Of a stretch of DNA of 64,000 bases, positions 1 to 12,050 are shown one piece after another. Source of the stretch: Chelonoidis abingdonii. Taxonomy: Eukaryota; Chordata; Testudines; Testudinidae. Both the position numbers and the translations under genes were made by a program. The stretch is taken from assembly GCF_003597395.2 (NCBI RefSeq), contig NC_133776.1, positions 41,754,884 through 41,818,883 of the forward strand. The letters are read 5' to 3'. The notes below the pieces were generated by a model. That model searched no databases, was not told the DNA's origin, and worked only from the letters and a program-made list of their open reading frames with translations. Each line of letters starts with the position of its first letter. Positions within the stretch are counted from its first letter, which is position 1.

Positions 1-112
1 CGCCCCTGACTTTAAACAATCCAGTTCTCTGATTGGTCCCCTGGTCAGGTGTTTGGTTACCCTTTCCAGGTAAAAGAAACTTAACCCTTACCTTACCTAT
101 CTAGTTATGACA
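1..112 (-). mobile_element. Partial solo LTR, family A, cut by the window edge
   Basis: This stretch is the reverse complement of the first ~112 bases of the LTR at 10370-11499, nearly identical over its length. It ends in TGACA at 112, the complement of the TGTCA that opens every family A copy. The rest of the element lies left of base 1, so its length and target duplication cannot be judged. Confidence 0.85.
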
Positions 113-999
113 GTCTTAGACAAATTCGGTTTGTTTTTTCCCCTCTGTGGGCTTATCACAAGCAGTCCTCTGTGTATTCAATATGTGCTATTTGAGCCGA
201 GTTACCTAGTTATCGTTATTCAGAGACATCACATGAAACTCTCTCTTGCTTGACTGAATGAGTGCATTTGTGGTGAAAATACATGCATGTGCAAATTTAA
301 GCTTTGGTTTCCATCACCATTCAGACCAATAATATCTCATTCCTTCCAATATTCAGGGAAAGCCATTGTGATAATACAAAAGAGGGGTGAGCCCAGTCCA
401 AAAAAAAAAAAAAAGTTCATTTTAAAAGCTGGAATGAATATTCAAAGGCAAAAACTTGCCATATTCACTCACTCTCACCCACTTGTAATAGTGATTCCGT
501 GGTGATTTTTTTTACCCTTTTCATCTGTTACAGGAATAACTGGCAATTTCATTTCTGATTAACACATTTTTAATAGAATCTAGGAGCTAGTTGTTTTTCC
601 ATTGTATGTGTCCATGTCTGGAATGCTCATCTCATGAATTTTAGATGATTTGAATAGGAAAACAAAAAAAACTTACAGGCTAGGTCCTTAGGTATGAACC
701 ACCTCTGAAGGGAAGACAGAAGTGGCTGTATGTCACCTTTATACCCCCTAAGTCTGAGGCCAGCATCCCCAAACACATCTTAGATCAGCTTCAGGGCTAC
801 TTTAATTTGCACCTGGCTGCCACAGCTTCCAAGGAGCCATTCTGGAAACAGAGTCATTGGAGCATAGCAGTGTTCTGGTCATGCCACAAGAGGATTCTGC
901 TTGCTGTGCTAAGGAAATCTTCACTTTGACCAATTAAATCAGCACTGGAGTAGCACAAAATACTTATTCTGGCCCAGGATCTGGCCCTCTGGATCTAAA

Positions 1000-1035
1000 C
1001 AGCTCTTAGAATCTGGACAGCTCTTAGAATCTGAT
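1000..1035. repeat. 18-bp unit in two tandem copies
   Basis: The unit CAGCTCTTAGAATCTGGA occurs twice back to back; the second copy diverges only in its last bases. It is a simple local duplication with no visible coding or regulatory role. Confidence 0.85.
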
Positions 1036-1764
1036 GTATTAGAAATTGGGAGAGGATTCAAATTCTGCCACTCAAGTCTATCTATAATCCTGGACTACAA
1101 GCTTAGGAGAACCTAAAGACTTGGCCTCCATTCTTTCTGAATGTGTTACTAGAGGCAAGGGCACGTTGGTCCTAGCAACTAGGACAGACCACCAGAGTAA
1201 ATCTTCCCTCTCCCTGCCTGTAATACCTAAGGTAATATTACCAGAAGGAATTGGTTGTTGGACATTTCTTTGTGAATGTGACATCACTATCCAGTGTTTC
1301 TGTGGATGCTCAGGATGGCTTCCACAGCATTATTAGCAGTTCAGTTGGCAGAGAGGGCATCCATTCCCCAAAAAGAAGAGGTGAGAGAATGTCATGGAGC
1401 TTATCTGACCAATTACAACTCACCAGTGCAGCGCAGACAGTAAATATTGTCTACTCAGTGAACTTTTCATAATCTATTGAGTTAACAACGTTTGTTCACA
1501 TTTTCAAATTAATTTCTAATTACTAGGTTAAAGGAAACTGAAATATTCCATAGGGGATATAAAATGTCAATAACTAAATTCATTGTGAGATTTAATAGAT
1601 TCGATCTATAGAAGAAAATATAAAAGGAAAAAGCATGCATTTTGAATCTATTCTGGTTTTACAGTCCAGCACTGATTGCTTTGAACCAAAACCCCTTTTT
1701 TATTTAGATGGCTGATTTAAAACAAACAGTCAATTCTAAATCAGCTATTTTATATTTTTTACTT

Positions 1765-1812
1765 TGAGTCTGTAACTCAACAATATAAAAAGATTGTTGA
1801 GTTACAGACTCA
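1765..1812. repeat. Perfect 20-bp inverted repeat with 8-base loop
   Basis: The arm TGAGTCTGTAACTCAACAAT (1765-1784) is exactly complementary to 1793-1812, leaving the loop ATAAAAAG. It could be the inner end of a fold-back transposon or a young palindromic duplication. It is not followed by a T-run terminator and no gene lies nearby. Confidence 0.9.
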
Positions 1813-2473
1813 GGGTGACAGTAAAAAAAATAATCTTTGATTGGGGTCTTAAGAGCAGCGCTTTTGTTCATACAAAAAACTTGAACAGAGAATTTTGCAT
1901 ATTCATTCATTCTATCTGAAAATAATAGGAAGCATTATATTTCAGAATAAAAAGGTATTTGATATATTTTTCCAATCATTAGCACAGTTACCCAAACAAG
2001 AAGCTTTTTACATAGAATTTGTCTCCAGCTTATCAAGCTTCTATATTCTTCTCAGGAAAATGTACACTTTTATAAGTATATGGAATAATTTCATTACAAT
2101 TTTTCAGGATCCCAAATGGGTAAAGAGGATGATTTGCCTAGTGAATAAGTGAAGAAGGTGGCAATTATCTTGATGATGATTTATGAACTAGTTGTACTGC
2201 TTGATTATGAATAATTATCCAGTTACTTGCTACACATATCAGTGACTAAGTTCACTTTTCAACATATAGCTTTATATTTCATAATGCTAAAATAGGTATA
2301 ATAATCACTAGAGATACTCACCTATTTATTTTCTCTCTTTCTTTATCCCATGGTGACTAGCAGATTGTGACAAAAATTACAAAGCTCTCTCTTTATATTG
2401 TGTAAGTAGTTAAAAAAAATTAACAATTATCATTTGTCTGTATCAGTTTTATATGCTAATTTTATTAATAGAT

Positions 2474-4392
2474 ACTGTGACAAAGCTCAAGCCTGTATTG
2501 GTGGGTCCCACGCTTCCTGGCAGATACAGTGTCCTCAGAAGCTCACTAAGGCCCTCAATATGACCTCCCTTTCCCAGTACGGTGGCAGAGGTTACAGCTT
2601 ATTGAGCTATTTTCATCACAGGCTGGTATGGGAGGTGGAATACCCACAGTCCTTAGAGCTCCATAGGTATCATTTGGTCTCCTGCCTGGACCAAAGTCTG
2701 TTTACCCTTTCAGAGGAATCTCTGTAGATCCAGGGCCGGGGGGCGGGGGGGAGAGAAGAGAAAAGGGGGAACATGGGCCCACCCTCCACTCCTGGTTCCA
2801 GTCCAGGAACCCTGATGGTAGCAGCTGTTAGCAGCTTCCCTCCTCCACTGATGCTGCTTTGATTCCCTCAGCCACTTCCCTGTGCTCCCTTTTTCCAAGC
2901 TTCACCCTTACCTCAGGGCTCAGTAATATTGCTTCTCCTCCAGCTCCCTTCACCTGAGCTCCTCTCAAGGAAACTGGAAAGGAGAGCTTTTAAAGCAGTT
3001 TAAGTGGGACCTTAATTGGTTCCAGCTGTCTCTTTTAGCCTATCAGCCTTAACTGACCCTTTGTCAGTTAATTGAGGTCAGGTGCCGGCATTAGCCTAAT
3101 GACCTTAACTGGTTAAATTGGCATCAAGTGTCTTGATTGGCCTGGAGTAGCCCTTGTTTGGCTATCCAGTGCAGGGCTCTGCTCCTTCTGAGGCTGATTG
3201 ACCCGTCTTCCACACTCTTGAGGCTGGTTGCCTCCCTGGCTGCTGTGGGGAGGACCCTGCTGGTGTGACCCTCAGAGGGGAGTGCAAGGCCCCCCTGGCT
3301 GGATTGCTGCTGCCTTTGCTGCTGGGGAGCTGTTACAGCTGCTGCTGGAGCTGAGGAGGGAGTAGAGGAGGCTTTGTTTTGTGGAGGGGAGTTTGTTACA
3401 TCCCTCCTTCTGTGGTAGTAGGTGCCTTTGCTGTGGGGAGTTGGGGGGAGTGGCCTGGGGCCCTCCCCTTGGTCTGCCCCCTCCACTTTTCCACTTGCCT
3501 TCTGGCTCTGTTCTCTGGTCTCCAGCCTGGCAGTTTGCTCTGCCCCTCTAACCATCCAGAGAACATAGCGGCAGCAAACAAGCATTTGTTTTTCAGATGC
3601 CTGTGGGTGCTCGTTTCCCTTCCCTTCCTTTGGTCTTGTCCTCCCTCCCCTGCTGTGTTTGGCTGGTGGGTCCCCTTTCCCTCTGCCTCGCCCACTGCCC
3701 TGTTTTTGCAGCTGCTTGCCTCCTTTCCCCTTGCTGCCTGCCCCGCCTGTCCCCCTTTTGGCTGCCCTGTTTGCTCTGGTTTGTCCTGGTTTTCTTTCTG
3801 ATCCTTGCTTCTTTGCCCTGCCCTGGTCCCATGGAGCAGGCCTGGCTGCCGGCCCCATTCCTCTCCCTTTTTTTGGTTTGGTTGTTTTTGAACCCACCTT
3901 GTTCTTTGCTCCATGCCTGAGGCACACCTGCTTTAGCCCTCCCCTGCATTCCACCCCCTTGTTTCCTGTCCTCCCTCTGGGTCAGCCCTTCTTGCCTGTG
4001 TGCCCACGTTCTGCTGTTGGCATTTGAGATTCCCTCCTCTCCCCACCCTTTTTTTTTAATTGGTTCCTTCACTGATGCTCTCCTCCATGATGTCTTAGTC
4101 CTCCTCTCTTTCCCTCAGTGCAGCCAGGGGAGCCGGTTTCTTTTTCATCTTGTGCTGGAGTTGTGTTCCTTGTCTCCATTTATTCCTTTCTGTTGGTGCC
4201 CCTCCACCCTGCTTTCAGCCTAGCGAGCGGGGTAGGGTAGCCATTCTTTTCCTCCCTCCCCTTCCTTCCATCTCTCTGCCCTAATGGCTGTCCCCTTCCC
4301 TCCCTTTCTGTAGTGGGTGATTCAGGGGGTGGGACTTCCTTGGATGCCCCTGCAGTTCCCTTTCAGTCCTCCTCCCCATACCCTCCCTTGCG
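2474..4392 (+). mobile_element. Putative 5' UTR region of the Tx1-like LINE
   Basis: From about 3200 the plus strand is strongly C/T-rich and runs without a boundary into the ATG of ORF1 at 4393, as expected of a LINE 5' leader. The part from 2474 (beginning TGTGACAAAGCTCAAG) to 3100 is less certain: it could be the true LINE 5' end or another LTR-like repeat abutting it. Long ORFs on both strands here (for example 3124-3954 minus) are compositional artefacts of the pyrimidine bias, rich in K, R, G and Q. Confidence 0.45.
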
Positions 4393-7163
4393 ATGGCCGC
4401 CTCGACTGCTGCTGCCGGGCTGCCCACCATTGCTACCATTGAGGCCCTGGCAGGCACGGATAGGGGCTCTCGAGACTCCGTTATTGCTGCAGCGACCTCG
4501 GCTGCCTCCACTTCTGAAACTGCTCCCTTGGCTGGTGGGAAAGGCTGGGGGACGAAGAAGGGCAAGGGCCCTGCCCAGAAGATGACACCCCCCGTGACAG
4601 TGGTTTCTTCTCTTGCTGCGGCCCCGTCACCGGCCGCAGCTCCCCCTTATCCCTTGCCCGTTGTTCCCTCCACCAGCTCTGGGGGTGCTGCTCCTTCGGC
4701 CCCCAGGGCGTATGCCCAGGTGGCTGCGACCCCTCCGCTCGCTGCCTCGCCATCTGCTCCAGCTGCCTCCCGGAATACCATTCCTGGCGGCCGGGGCCCC
4801 TTTCCCACTCTCACCAGGGAGCACGGGGTGCATTGCCTCCTAGCGCCAGCCTCGCCCCACGTGGAAACTTACGTGCGGGCGTTTGCGCAGGTGGTGGGGC
4901 CCATGGCCATGGTGGTGGCCTCTAAGATGTTTGGGAAGGTGGTGTTCTTCCTGGCTTTGGAGGCCGCTGCCCAGGAGGTGGTGGAGAGGGGCTTGGAGGT
5001 GGGGGGCATTCACGTCCCCCTCGAGCCTTTGGAGGACCTGAACATACGGGTGGTTCTCTCTTCTTTTCCTCCCCAATGCTGCCCTTTTGCCATTCCTCTC
5101 CACCCTGGGGAGGCCCCTGTCTGTCCTCAGCCCCCTTTCATTGGGCTGTAAGGACCCTGCCCTCTGCCACATTTTGTTGTTCCGCCGGCAGGTGCAGGTT
5201 CAAGTTCCGCCGGCGGCACGTGACGGGGAGGCTTTGGAGGGGTCCTTTCTGGTTCCCCATCGAGGGGCCCAGTACCAGGTTTATTATTAGTCAGGGGTGG
5301 CCCGGTGCTTTCTCTGCTGGGTGGCGGGGCACATCCAGAAGGACTGCCCCCTGGCCCGGCTTGGAGGGGCATCCAGGACCCCCGATACCCAGAAGGGCAT
5401 TGGCTCTATCATCACCAGCGACCCTGCTCACCTGGTCTCTGGGGTCACTCCTCCTCCATCCATGACCGTTGTCAACTCTGCTTGGGTCTTGGGGGAGGTC
5501 CCCCAACGTGCCCAGATGGGTGTGCGGGCCCCGCTGCTGAGGCAGGCAGTAGACCGGGGCCCATGGAGGAGAGGGTGGCAGGTCCAGTAGCAGGACTCGA
5601 GCAGGGCTTGCCTCGGGGGGAGTTTGTTCCTCTCCCTGTTGTCCAGCCCTTGTCTTCTTTTGCCCTCCCATCACTGCCGTCGCTCCCTGGCCCCGACCCA
5701 GCTGGCTAGCCTCCCTCTTTGGGGAGCTGGGAGCTTGTGCGGGGGAGACGCTGCAAGCGAGGAGCACGGGCCCAGCACCCCTCCCTCGTTGGCGAGCGGG
5801 AAGGGACCCTCTGTAAAACTATGAAGGGGGTCGCTGATGCTGGGTGTTCCATTGCCTCCCCTGCTGACGTTCATTGTTTGGCGTTGGCCGAGGTCGCTGC
5901 AGCTGCGGAAGCAGGTAGTGCCACTTTTCCTATGGACTCTCTCCCTGAGGGGGTTCCAGACAGTGCCCCCACTGCCCCGTTGCCATCTGTGCCCTTTGTT
6001 GGCTACTGCCCTGGCTGCTGTCAAGGGGGAATCTGTAGTGGCAGGTGGGACTTTGCCTCTATTTTTGCTGAGATCGAGGCCCTAGGCTTGACCCCAACCA
6101 CCAAGGGCATGGATGCCCCCCCCCATTGGAGGGCCTCAGTCCGGGCGATTGCTACCTGGCGCCCCCACTCCTCCCTTTCCCTCCATCTCAGGTGGTTGCC
6201 CCTGATTTGGCCTCTGCAATGCCTCAGGTCCTGACCCCCTGCCTGGCCGCGACTGGTAATCTGGCTGACGCCGCCATGCCCATTGTGGCAGCAGCCCATG
6301 CTGAGCGGCCGGGATCTGAGCCCATGGGTGCCCTGCCCCATGGGATGGGACCGCAGTTTTTGCCTCCACTCATTTAGTGAGGCACTTGAGGCTAGCGCTG
6401 TGGAGGCACTCCATTCCCTTGCTGTTCCTTCAACTACCATGTCGGGTCAAGAGGCACCGTGCTCTGGTAGCTCTGCCGCCCAGGCCCTAGATGTTGCCCT
6501 TGTTCCCTGCCCCAACCCTGTTCCCATCCTGGATCTGTATCCTGTCCCTGTCCCTGACCCTGTTCCTGCCCTTGTTCCTGTCCTTGACCTCTCTTCCCTC
6601 CCTCCTTCTGTTGTTGCTGGCCACAGGGTTGCCTCATTTTCTTTTTATACAGGCCCCCAGGAGGCAGTTTTTGTTTTTCCTTCCTCTGGCCCATCTGGGG
6701 CTGCAGTTCTCCCTCCACCAATGTCCTTAGGGCTGAGCGTTGCATCAAGTGGCGAGGTGCCAGATGGATGGGTGCCAGGGCGGGGCTTTGATCCCTGCAT
6801 ACCTGTCTCTATAGGGCACGAGGCTGGCAGGGGGGTCCAATTAGGAGATGCCCTGGGGTCCGTGACCCCAGTCCCCGTCACATAGAGCTGCGAGATGCAC
6901 TTTTTCTTGGAGGACACTCATGGCTCCACAAACAGAGTGCATCTCGCTTTTCAGCGCTGAGGCGATTTCCATCTTTTTCTCCAGATCTTGAGGGCCATTA
7001 TGGGGGAGGGCAAAGGGACCAGGAAGCATGATGCTGCGGCTTACCCGCGGACCCGCAGCTTCCGTGACGCCCTGCTGGCTTTCGGGGTTGGTCACAGTTT
7101 GCTGCGGGGTCCAATGGGCGTTGCTAGCGCCCCAGACCACAAGGATTATCCCCAGCCCTCTTT
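4393..7163 (+). pseudogene. Tx1-like LINE ORF1 (gag-like nucleic-acid-binding protein), broken
   Basis: The N-terminal piece (4393-5151) is Ala/Pro/Ser-rich and then becomes more structured, with a hydrophobic segment around VVASKMFGKVVFFLALEAAA. The frame then shifts: 5087-5590 continues in another frame, interrupted by a TAG at 5288-5290. This part carries a zinc knuckle at 5306-5347, CFLCWVAGHIQKDC, spaced C-X2-C-X4-H-X4-C. Low-complexity Pro/Val-rich pieces at 5719-6234 and 6283-6885, back in the first frame, may be the rest of ORF1. Proteins of this kind package LINE RNA with ORF2 into a ribonucleoprotein. The ATG at 4393 is the first in the long open frame. No intact product can be made. 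The knuckle and position before ORF2 make the assignment firm; the C-terminal extent is not. Confidence 0.72.
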
Positions 7164-10100
7164 ATGTCGCCGTCCATCTTTGCCACTTTGAACACCCGTG
7201 GCTGTAGGTCGGATCTTCGCAGGTGCCAGGTGCTCTCCTTCCTTCAGGAGGAGGGGTACTTGGTTATTTTCCTGCAGGAGACCCACACGGACCCAGCTGC
7301 CGAAGCGAGCTGGCAGCTGGAGTGGGGTAACATTGAATCTTGTCAATGTCTATGCCCTAGTATCCAGCCCGGTGAGAGCATGCTTTTTTTCGGCAGGCGT
7401 CCGCCTTCCTTGGGTCCTCGCGATCCACCTTCCTCGGTACCTTGGATCCTCCTGGGTGGAGACTTCAACCGCACCCTCAAGGAGCGGGACCACGTGGGGA
7501 TCGAGCCGAGCCCGGCCGCTGCAGATGTCCTCAGGGAGATTGTAGTCCATCACTCCTTGGTGGACGTCTGGCGCAACCACCACCCGGACGATGACTCTAC
7601 GTTCACTTGTGTCTGGGTAAAGGAACACCGGTCGAGCCACTCCCGGTTGGATCGCATTTATTTTTCTCATCATCTCTCGCAGGCCCACTCTTCCAGCGTT
7701 TGGCCGGCCCCGTTCTCGGACCACCATTTGGTGGCTGTGATGGCCTCTCTTTCTTCGGAGAGGCTGGGGCCGGCCTATTGGCATTTCAATAACAGCCTGC
7801 TGGAGGATGTGGGTTTGTGGCATCCTTCCGGGAGTTTTGGCTGGCCTGGCGGGAACAGAGGCATGCCTTTCCCTCAGCGCGGCAGTGGTGGGATGTGGGG
7901 AAAGTGTGCACTTGGTTCTTCTGCCGGAGCGACACCCGGGGCGCCAGCCAGCGGAGAAATATGATGATAGAGCAGTTGGAGCGGGAGGTATTGGAGCTGG
8001 AGAGGCGTCTGGCCACCAGCCCCGGAGATCCACTCCTCTGTGGAGCACACTGGGAGAAGCGGGAGGAGCTCTGGGCCCTTGACAATCTTCGGGCCCGGGG
8101 TGCCTTTGTACGATTCCACATCCATCTCCTGCGGGAGATGGACTGCAGTTCCTGCTTCTTCTACGCCCTGGAGAAGAAGAGTGGGGCGAAAAAGCACATC
8201 CTCGTCCTTTTAGCAGAGGAGGTGCCCCCTTCATGGATCTGGTGGAGATGAGCGAGAGGGCCAGTCCCTTGTACACTGGCCTTTTCTCCCCAGATCTAAC
8301 CAATGCCGATGCCTGCAGAGCGCTTTGGGATGGACTCCCGAAGGTCAGCATGGGCGACTGAGACTGGCTGGAGCTGCCTCACTCTGGCCAAATTCTCAGA
8401 AGCCCTCAGTCTCATGCATGGAGGGGCTGACCATGGAGTTCTACTGCATGTTCTGGGATGTCCTCGGCCCAGACATTGCCATCATCTGGGCTGAGTCCTT
8501 GGAGAGCGGGGTCCTCCCTCTTTCATGCAGGCGAGCGATGCTCACCTTATTGCTGAAGAAGGAGGACCTCCGTGATCTCCGGAATTGGCATCCCATCTCG
8601 CTCCTCAGCCTTCGCCACGACCTTATAGTCCATGCTGTCTCGCTGCGGCTGCAGTCTGTGCTGGCGAACGTGGTCCATCCAGACCAGATCTGCGCCGTCC
8701 CGGGCCGTACCATCTTTGATAATCTTTATCTAGTCTGGGATCTCTTGAAGCATGGGTGTAGGGATCTGTCGTTCGCCCTCCTATCCCTGGATCTGGAGAA
8801 GGCGTTCGACCGGATGGACCACGGGTATCTCCTGGGCACTCTGCAGGCTTTTGGCTTTGGACCCCAGTTTGTGGGGTTTCTCCAGGTGCTGTATGCTTCC
8901 GCAGAGTGTTTGGTCAAGCTCAGTTGGACCCTGACCACACCTGTCAGCTTCGGGCGAGGGGTGCATCAAGGCTGCCCAGTGTTGGGTCAGCTGTACACTC
9001 TGGCCATTGAGCCCTTCCTTTGTCTCCTTCGCAAGAGGTTGACAGGGTTGGTGCTCCGTGAGCTGGAGGTGCGGCTGGTTCTGGCAGCATATGCCGACGA
9101 CATGCTCCTCATGGTCCAGGACCCGGATGACCTAGTGAGGGTGGAGGCTTGTCAAGCTGTTTCTTTGGTGGCCTCCTCCACCCGGGTCAACTGGGTCAAG
9201 AGCTCTGGCCTGGTGGTCAGGGTCGGGTGGCAAGCAAGCCCCCTCCCACCCGCACTTCAAGCCATTTGGTGGGGCGCAGGTCCACTGCTCTATCTTGGTA
9301 TTTATTTCTCGGCCATGCATCCATCTTCACCGGAGAACTGGCACGGTTTAGAGAGCAGGGTGACTGGGCAGTTGTGGAGCTGGGCGGGACTGCTCTGGTG
9401 CCTCTCCCTCTGGGGGAGAGGGCTGGTGCTTAACCAACTGCTTCTGCTCTGGCACCAACTCAATACCTTGTGCCCATCCCCGGTGTGCCTGGCCAATCTC
9501 CAGAGGTTGGTTCTGGGGTATTTTTGGCTGGGACTGCACTGGGTCTCTGCGGGGGTTCTTCATTTCCTCTTGGAGGAGGGCGGACAGGACCTGATGTGCA
9601 TGCGCATGCAGGTCCATGTCTTCCACCTCTAGGCTCTGCAGGGACTCCTTTATAGTGCAGGTGGCTCGGCGTGGAGCATGTTGGTGCATGCCTTCCTCAG
9701 CCACCTGTGAGGAGGGCTCTGATACAACCAGCAGCTCTTCTTTCTCCATCCGAGAAGTCTTCCACGAGAACTCTCCGAACTGCCGATCTTCTACCAGGAG
9801 CTCCTCCAGACCTGGAGGCTGGTTTCAGCAACCAGGTCCTTTGCAGCCACTGAGGGGGTAGATCTCCTCCCGGTTACACAATCTCCACCTTCGTGCGCAG
9901 GTGGCGGAGTCCTCCTCGGTGTGTAGGAGGTTGGTCCTGGCAGGAGTCACCAAGATCGGAGACCTCTTGGACTGCCACCTGGGGAGTTGGGTGGATCCCC
10001 AGGCGCTCAGTCAGCACATGGGGATCTTCACCCTTATGACCCCTGGCACATACTCCAGGAGGTGGAGGCAGCCCTGCCTCCCATGGCTCGGTTCTTCCTC

Positions 10101-10369
10101 GAGCGGGTCCTGCGAGAGGGTGAACCCCGCCCGCCCCTCACTCTGGGCCCTCTGGACCTTTCCATTGGCCCCCTGCCCCGTGAGCCTCCCTGGTCTTTCC
10201 ACCCACATACTTTAAGCCGACTGAATGTCATGCAGCCGGTTTGTTTCCAAACCGCACTACGAAATCATCTGTACACACTCGTGCTGCACGTGCTTCACTA
10301 CCCCACCCTCGTGTCCAGCCCAGACACCAAGTGGCGGAACCTTTTCCCAGCAACAGCAGGTAGGGAACC
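7164..10369 (+). pseudogene. Tx1-like LINE ORF2, endonuclease and reverse transcriptase part, broken
   Basis: ORF2 nicks target DNA and copies the LINE RNA in place. The endonuclease piece (7164-7815) keeps LNTRG, QETHT (catalytic Glu), GGDFN at 7455-7469, SRLDRIYFS and SDHH near 7716. Between about 7325 and 7350 the text jumps from the QETHT region to a segment read LNLVNVYA in another frame, suggesting loss of some 40 codons plus a frameshift. A linker lies in another frame (7817-8251). The RT (8325-9632) has LDLEKAFDRMDH, GVHQGCP and the active-site YADD at 9090-9101, then runs into a stop. A further piece (9987-10369) is cut by an LTR insertion after base 10369. At least three frame changes are visible. 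The motifs make it an L1/Tx1-type ORF2; non-functional. Confidence 0.85.
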
Positions 10370-11499
10370 TGTCATAAATGGATAGGTAAGGTAAGGGTTA
10401 AGTTTCTTTTACCTGGAAAGGGTAACCAAACACCTGACCAGAGGACCAATCAGAGAACTGGATTGTTTAAAGTCAGGGGCGGGAATTTGTATACTCGGGG
10501 TCTTTTTTGTTTTCTCGGCTGTGAGTAAACAAGGTTTCCTCCTAACTCCTTCTTATTTCAACTATTATACCAAAAGTCTGTGAGTACAAAGGAACCCCCA
10601 AAGCAAGTCGGCTATGAGGAGCTTTGGGTTGTACGAATAGATGTGGATGGCTGTGTCTTTTGTTGTTTTCTCGGCTGTGAGTTAACAAGCTTCCTCCTAA
10701 CTGCATCTTATCTCCAAGTGTCTCCTACACATCTGTGAGTACAAAGGAACCCCCAAGCAATTCGGCTATGAGGAGCTTTGGGTTGTATTTACATGTATGT
10801 GGATTGGTTGGACTGGTTTAATCGGGCTATCTTTTAAATCAGACTGTTTCTTCATATTTTCTTATAAGCAAGAGCCTGTATTGAGTTTCTTAATGCAAGA
10901 TTATTGTTTTATATTTTCTTTCTTTTTTTATATAAACTTTTCTTTTAAAACGTGTGGAAGTTTCTTTTCCTAGGGAGGCAAAGGGAAGGGAACAGCCAGG
11001 CTGTGGGCTATTTTCCTATTGCTTTCAGGGAAAGAGCAGGCTACGGGGAAAGAGAAAAAGAATCACCTCTGTATCAGGTATCTGTCTCCCTCACGGGAAG
11101 GCAGGCACGGGGAAAGGCAAAGCCAAGCTGTTGGTATTTTGCATCTCAATTGTCCTGAGGGTAGAGAACGCTTATCTCTTGGGAAGCAGAGAAACCGGTT
11201 TCTTGGCAAGCCTGGGAAGGAGGGGGGGAAGGGATTTTTTCCCCTGCTTTTAGCATCCAAGGGATTTGGAATCTGGGTGTCCCCCCAAGGAAGGGTTGGG
11301 GACACCAGAGAGAGGAAAGGGGGGATCAGGCCCCATCAATTCCTGATCTGGTGGCAGCGAGAATATCCAAGCTGGTAGTGAGCTTGGGGGAGTTTCAGGT
11401 AAGCCCCCAGACTTTTGGACGCAAAAGTCCAGGTTTGGGACAGGACCAGATTGTGGACGCTAAAGTTCAGGTCTGGGACTGGGAGGCTAGATTACCACA
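10370..11499 (+). mobile_element. Solo LTR, family A, inserted in the LINE ORF2
   Basis: The element starts TGTCATAAAT and ends ACCACA, so it has TG...CA ends, and it is flanked by the 5-bp duplication GAACC (10365-10369 and 11500-11504). It contains no gag, pol or env text. Insert plus duplication is 1,135 bp, and leaving it out puts the LINE frame before and after into the same register, confirming the borders. Around 10490-10780 it holds two related ~150-base units, each with TTTTCTCGGCTGTGAGT and GTGAGTACAAAGGAACCCCC. The family is a terminal repeat of an LTR retrotransposon; whether an endogenous retrovirus or Gypsy-type element cannot be told without internal sequence. Confidence 0.9.
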
Positions 11500-12050
11500 G
11501 AACCCCAGTGGGCCAGTTTGTATTCCACCTTAGTCCCGTGGCCCGCCGGGGATATCAGCTGGCGGCTCCTGCATGGAGCTGTGAGCACGGATGTGTACTC
11601 GGTGCGGTTTACCACTGTCCCTGATGCCTGTCCCTTCTGTGGCATGAGGGAGACCCTGGCGCACGCATACCTTCAGTGTGCCAGGCTGCAGCCCCTTTTC
11701 CGGCTCCTCCAGAACCTCTTATTGAGGTTCTGGCTGCACTTTTCCCCACATTTACTTCTCTAGGCACACCCAATCTGAGGCCCCACGAAGTCGCGGGACC
11801 ACCTCATCAACCTCCTCCTAGCTATGGCCGAAGTGGCCATTCGTAACACCAGGGAGGGGAGGTTGGCAGAGGGTGGGGGCCTGCGACTGTGGGGCCGTTT
11901 TTCGTTCTTTAATCCATTCACATATCCAGGCAGAGTTCCTCTGGGCAGCGGCCGCCGGCTCTCTCGATGTCTTCGAGGAGCAGTGGGCGCTGTCCGGGGT
12001 TCTCTGCTCGGTGTTCCCTTCCGGTTCCTTAGTTTTGGCCTTTTGACCCC
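11500..12050 (+). pseudogene. Tx1-like LINE ORF2, C-terminal part
   Basis: Continuation of ORF2 past the LTR insertion. It includes the C-terminal zinc motif at 11629-11679, CPFCGMRETLAHAYLQC (C-X2-C-X8-H-X4-C), typical of the Tx1/L1 ORF2 tail. An in-frame TAG at 11761-11763 interrupts it, after which the same frame carries on with MAEVAIRNTREGRLAEGG from 11824. Beyond about 12000 the sequence loses coding character. Confidence 0.8.

Larger units (their letters stand above)
113..2473. other. Intergenic stretch without a recognisable gene
   Basis: AT-rich DNA. ORFs here are short, start at arbitrary ATGs and resemble no family I know. Apart from an 18-bp tandem duplication and a perfect hairpin, both listed separately, I see only homopolymer runs and diverged repeat-like sequence. 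Confidence 0.6.

Noticed and set aside
3124..3954. Long minus-strand ORF of 276 codons, Lys/Arg/Gly/Gln-rich
   Set aside because: It is the shadow of a strongly pyrimidine-biased plus strand within the LINE 5' region; several overlapping frames are open for the same reason and none resembles a protein family.
7350..8351. Minus-strand ORF of 333 codons
   Set aside because: It lies entirely antisense to the recognisable LINE ORF2 and has low-complexity Pro/Arg/Ser composition; GC-rich shadow.
11341..11365. GGTGGCAGCGAGAA considered as a retroelement primer-binding site marking the start of internal sequence
   Set aside because: The TG...CA ends and GAACC duplication place it inside a solo LTR, not after one.
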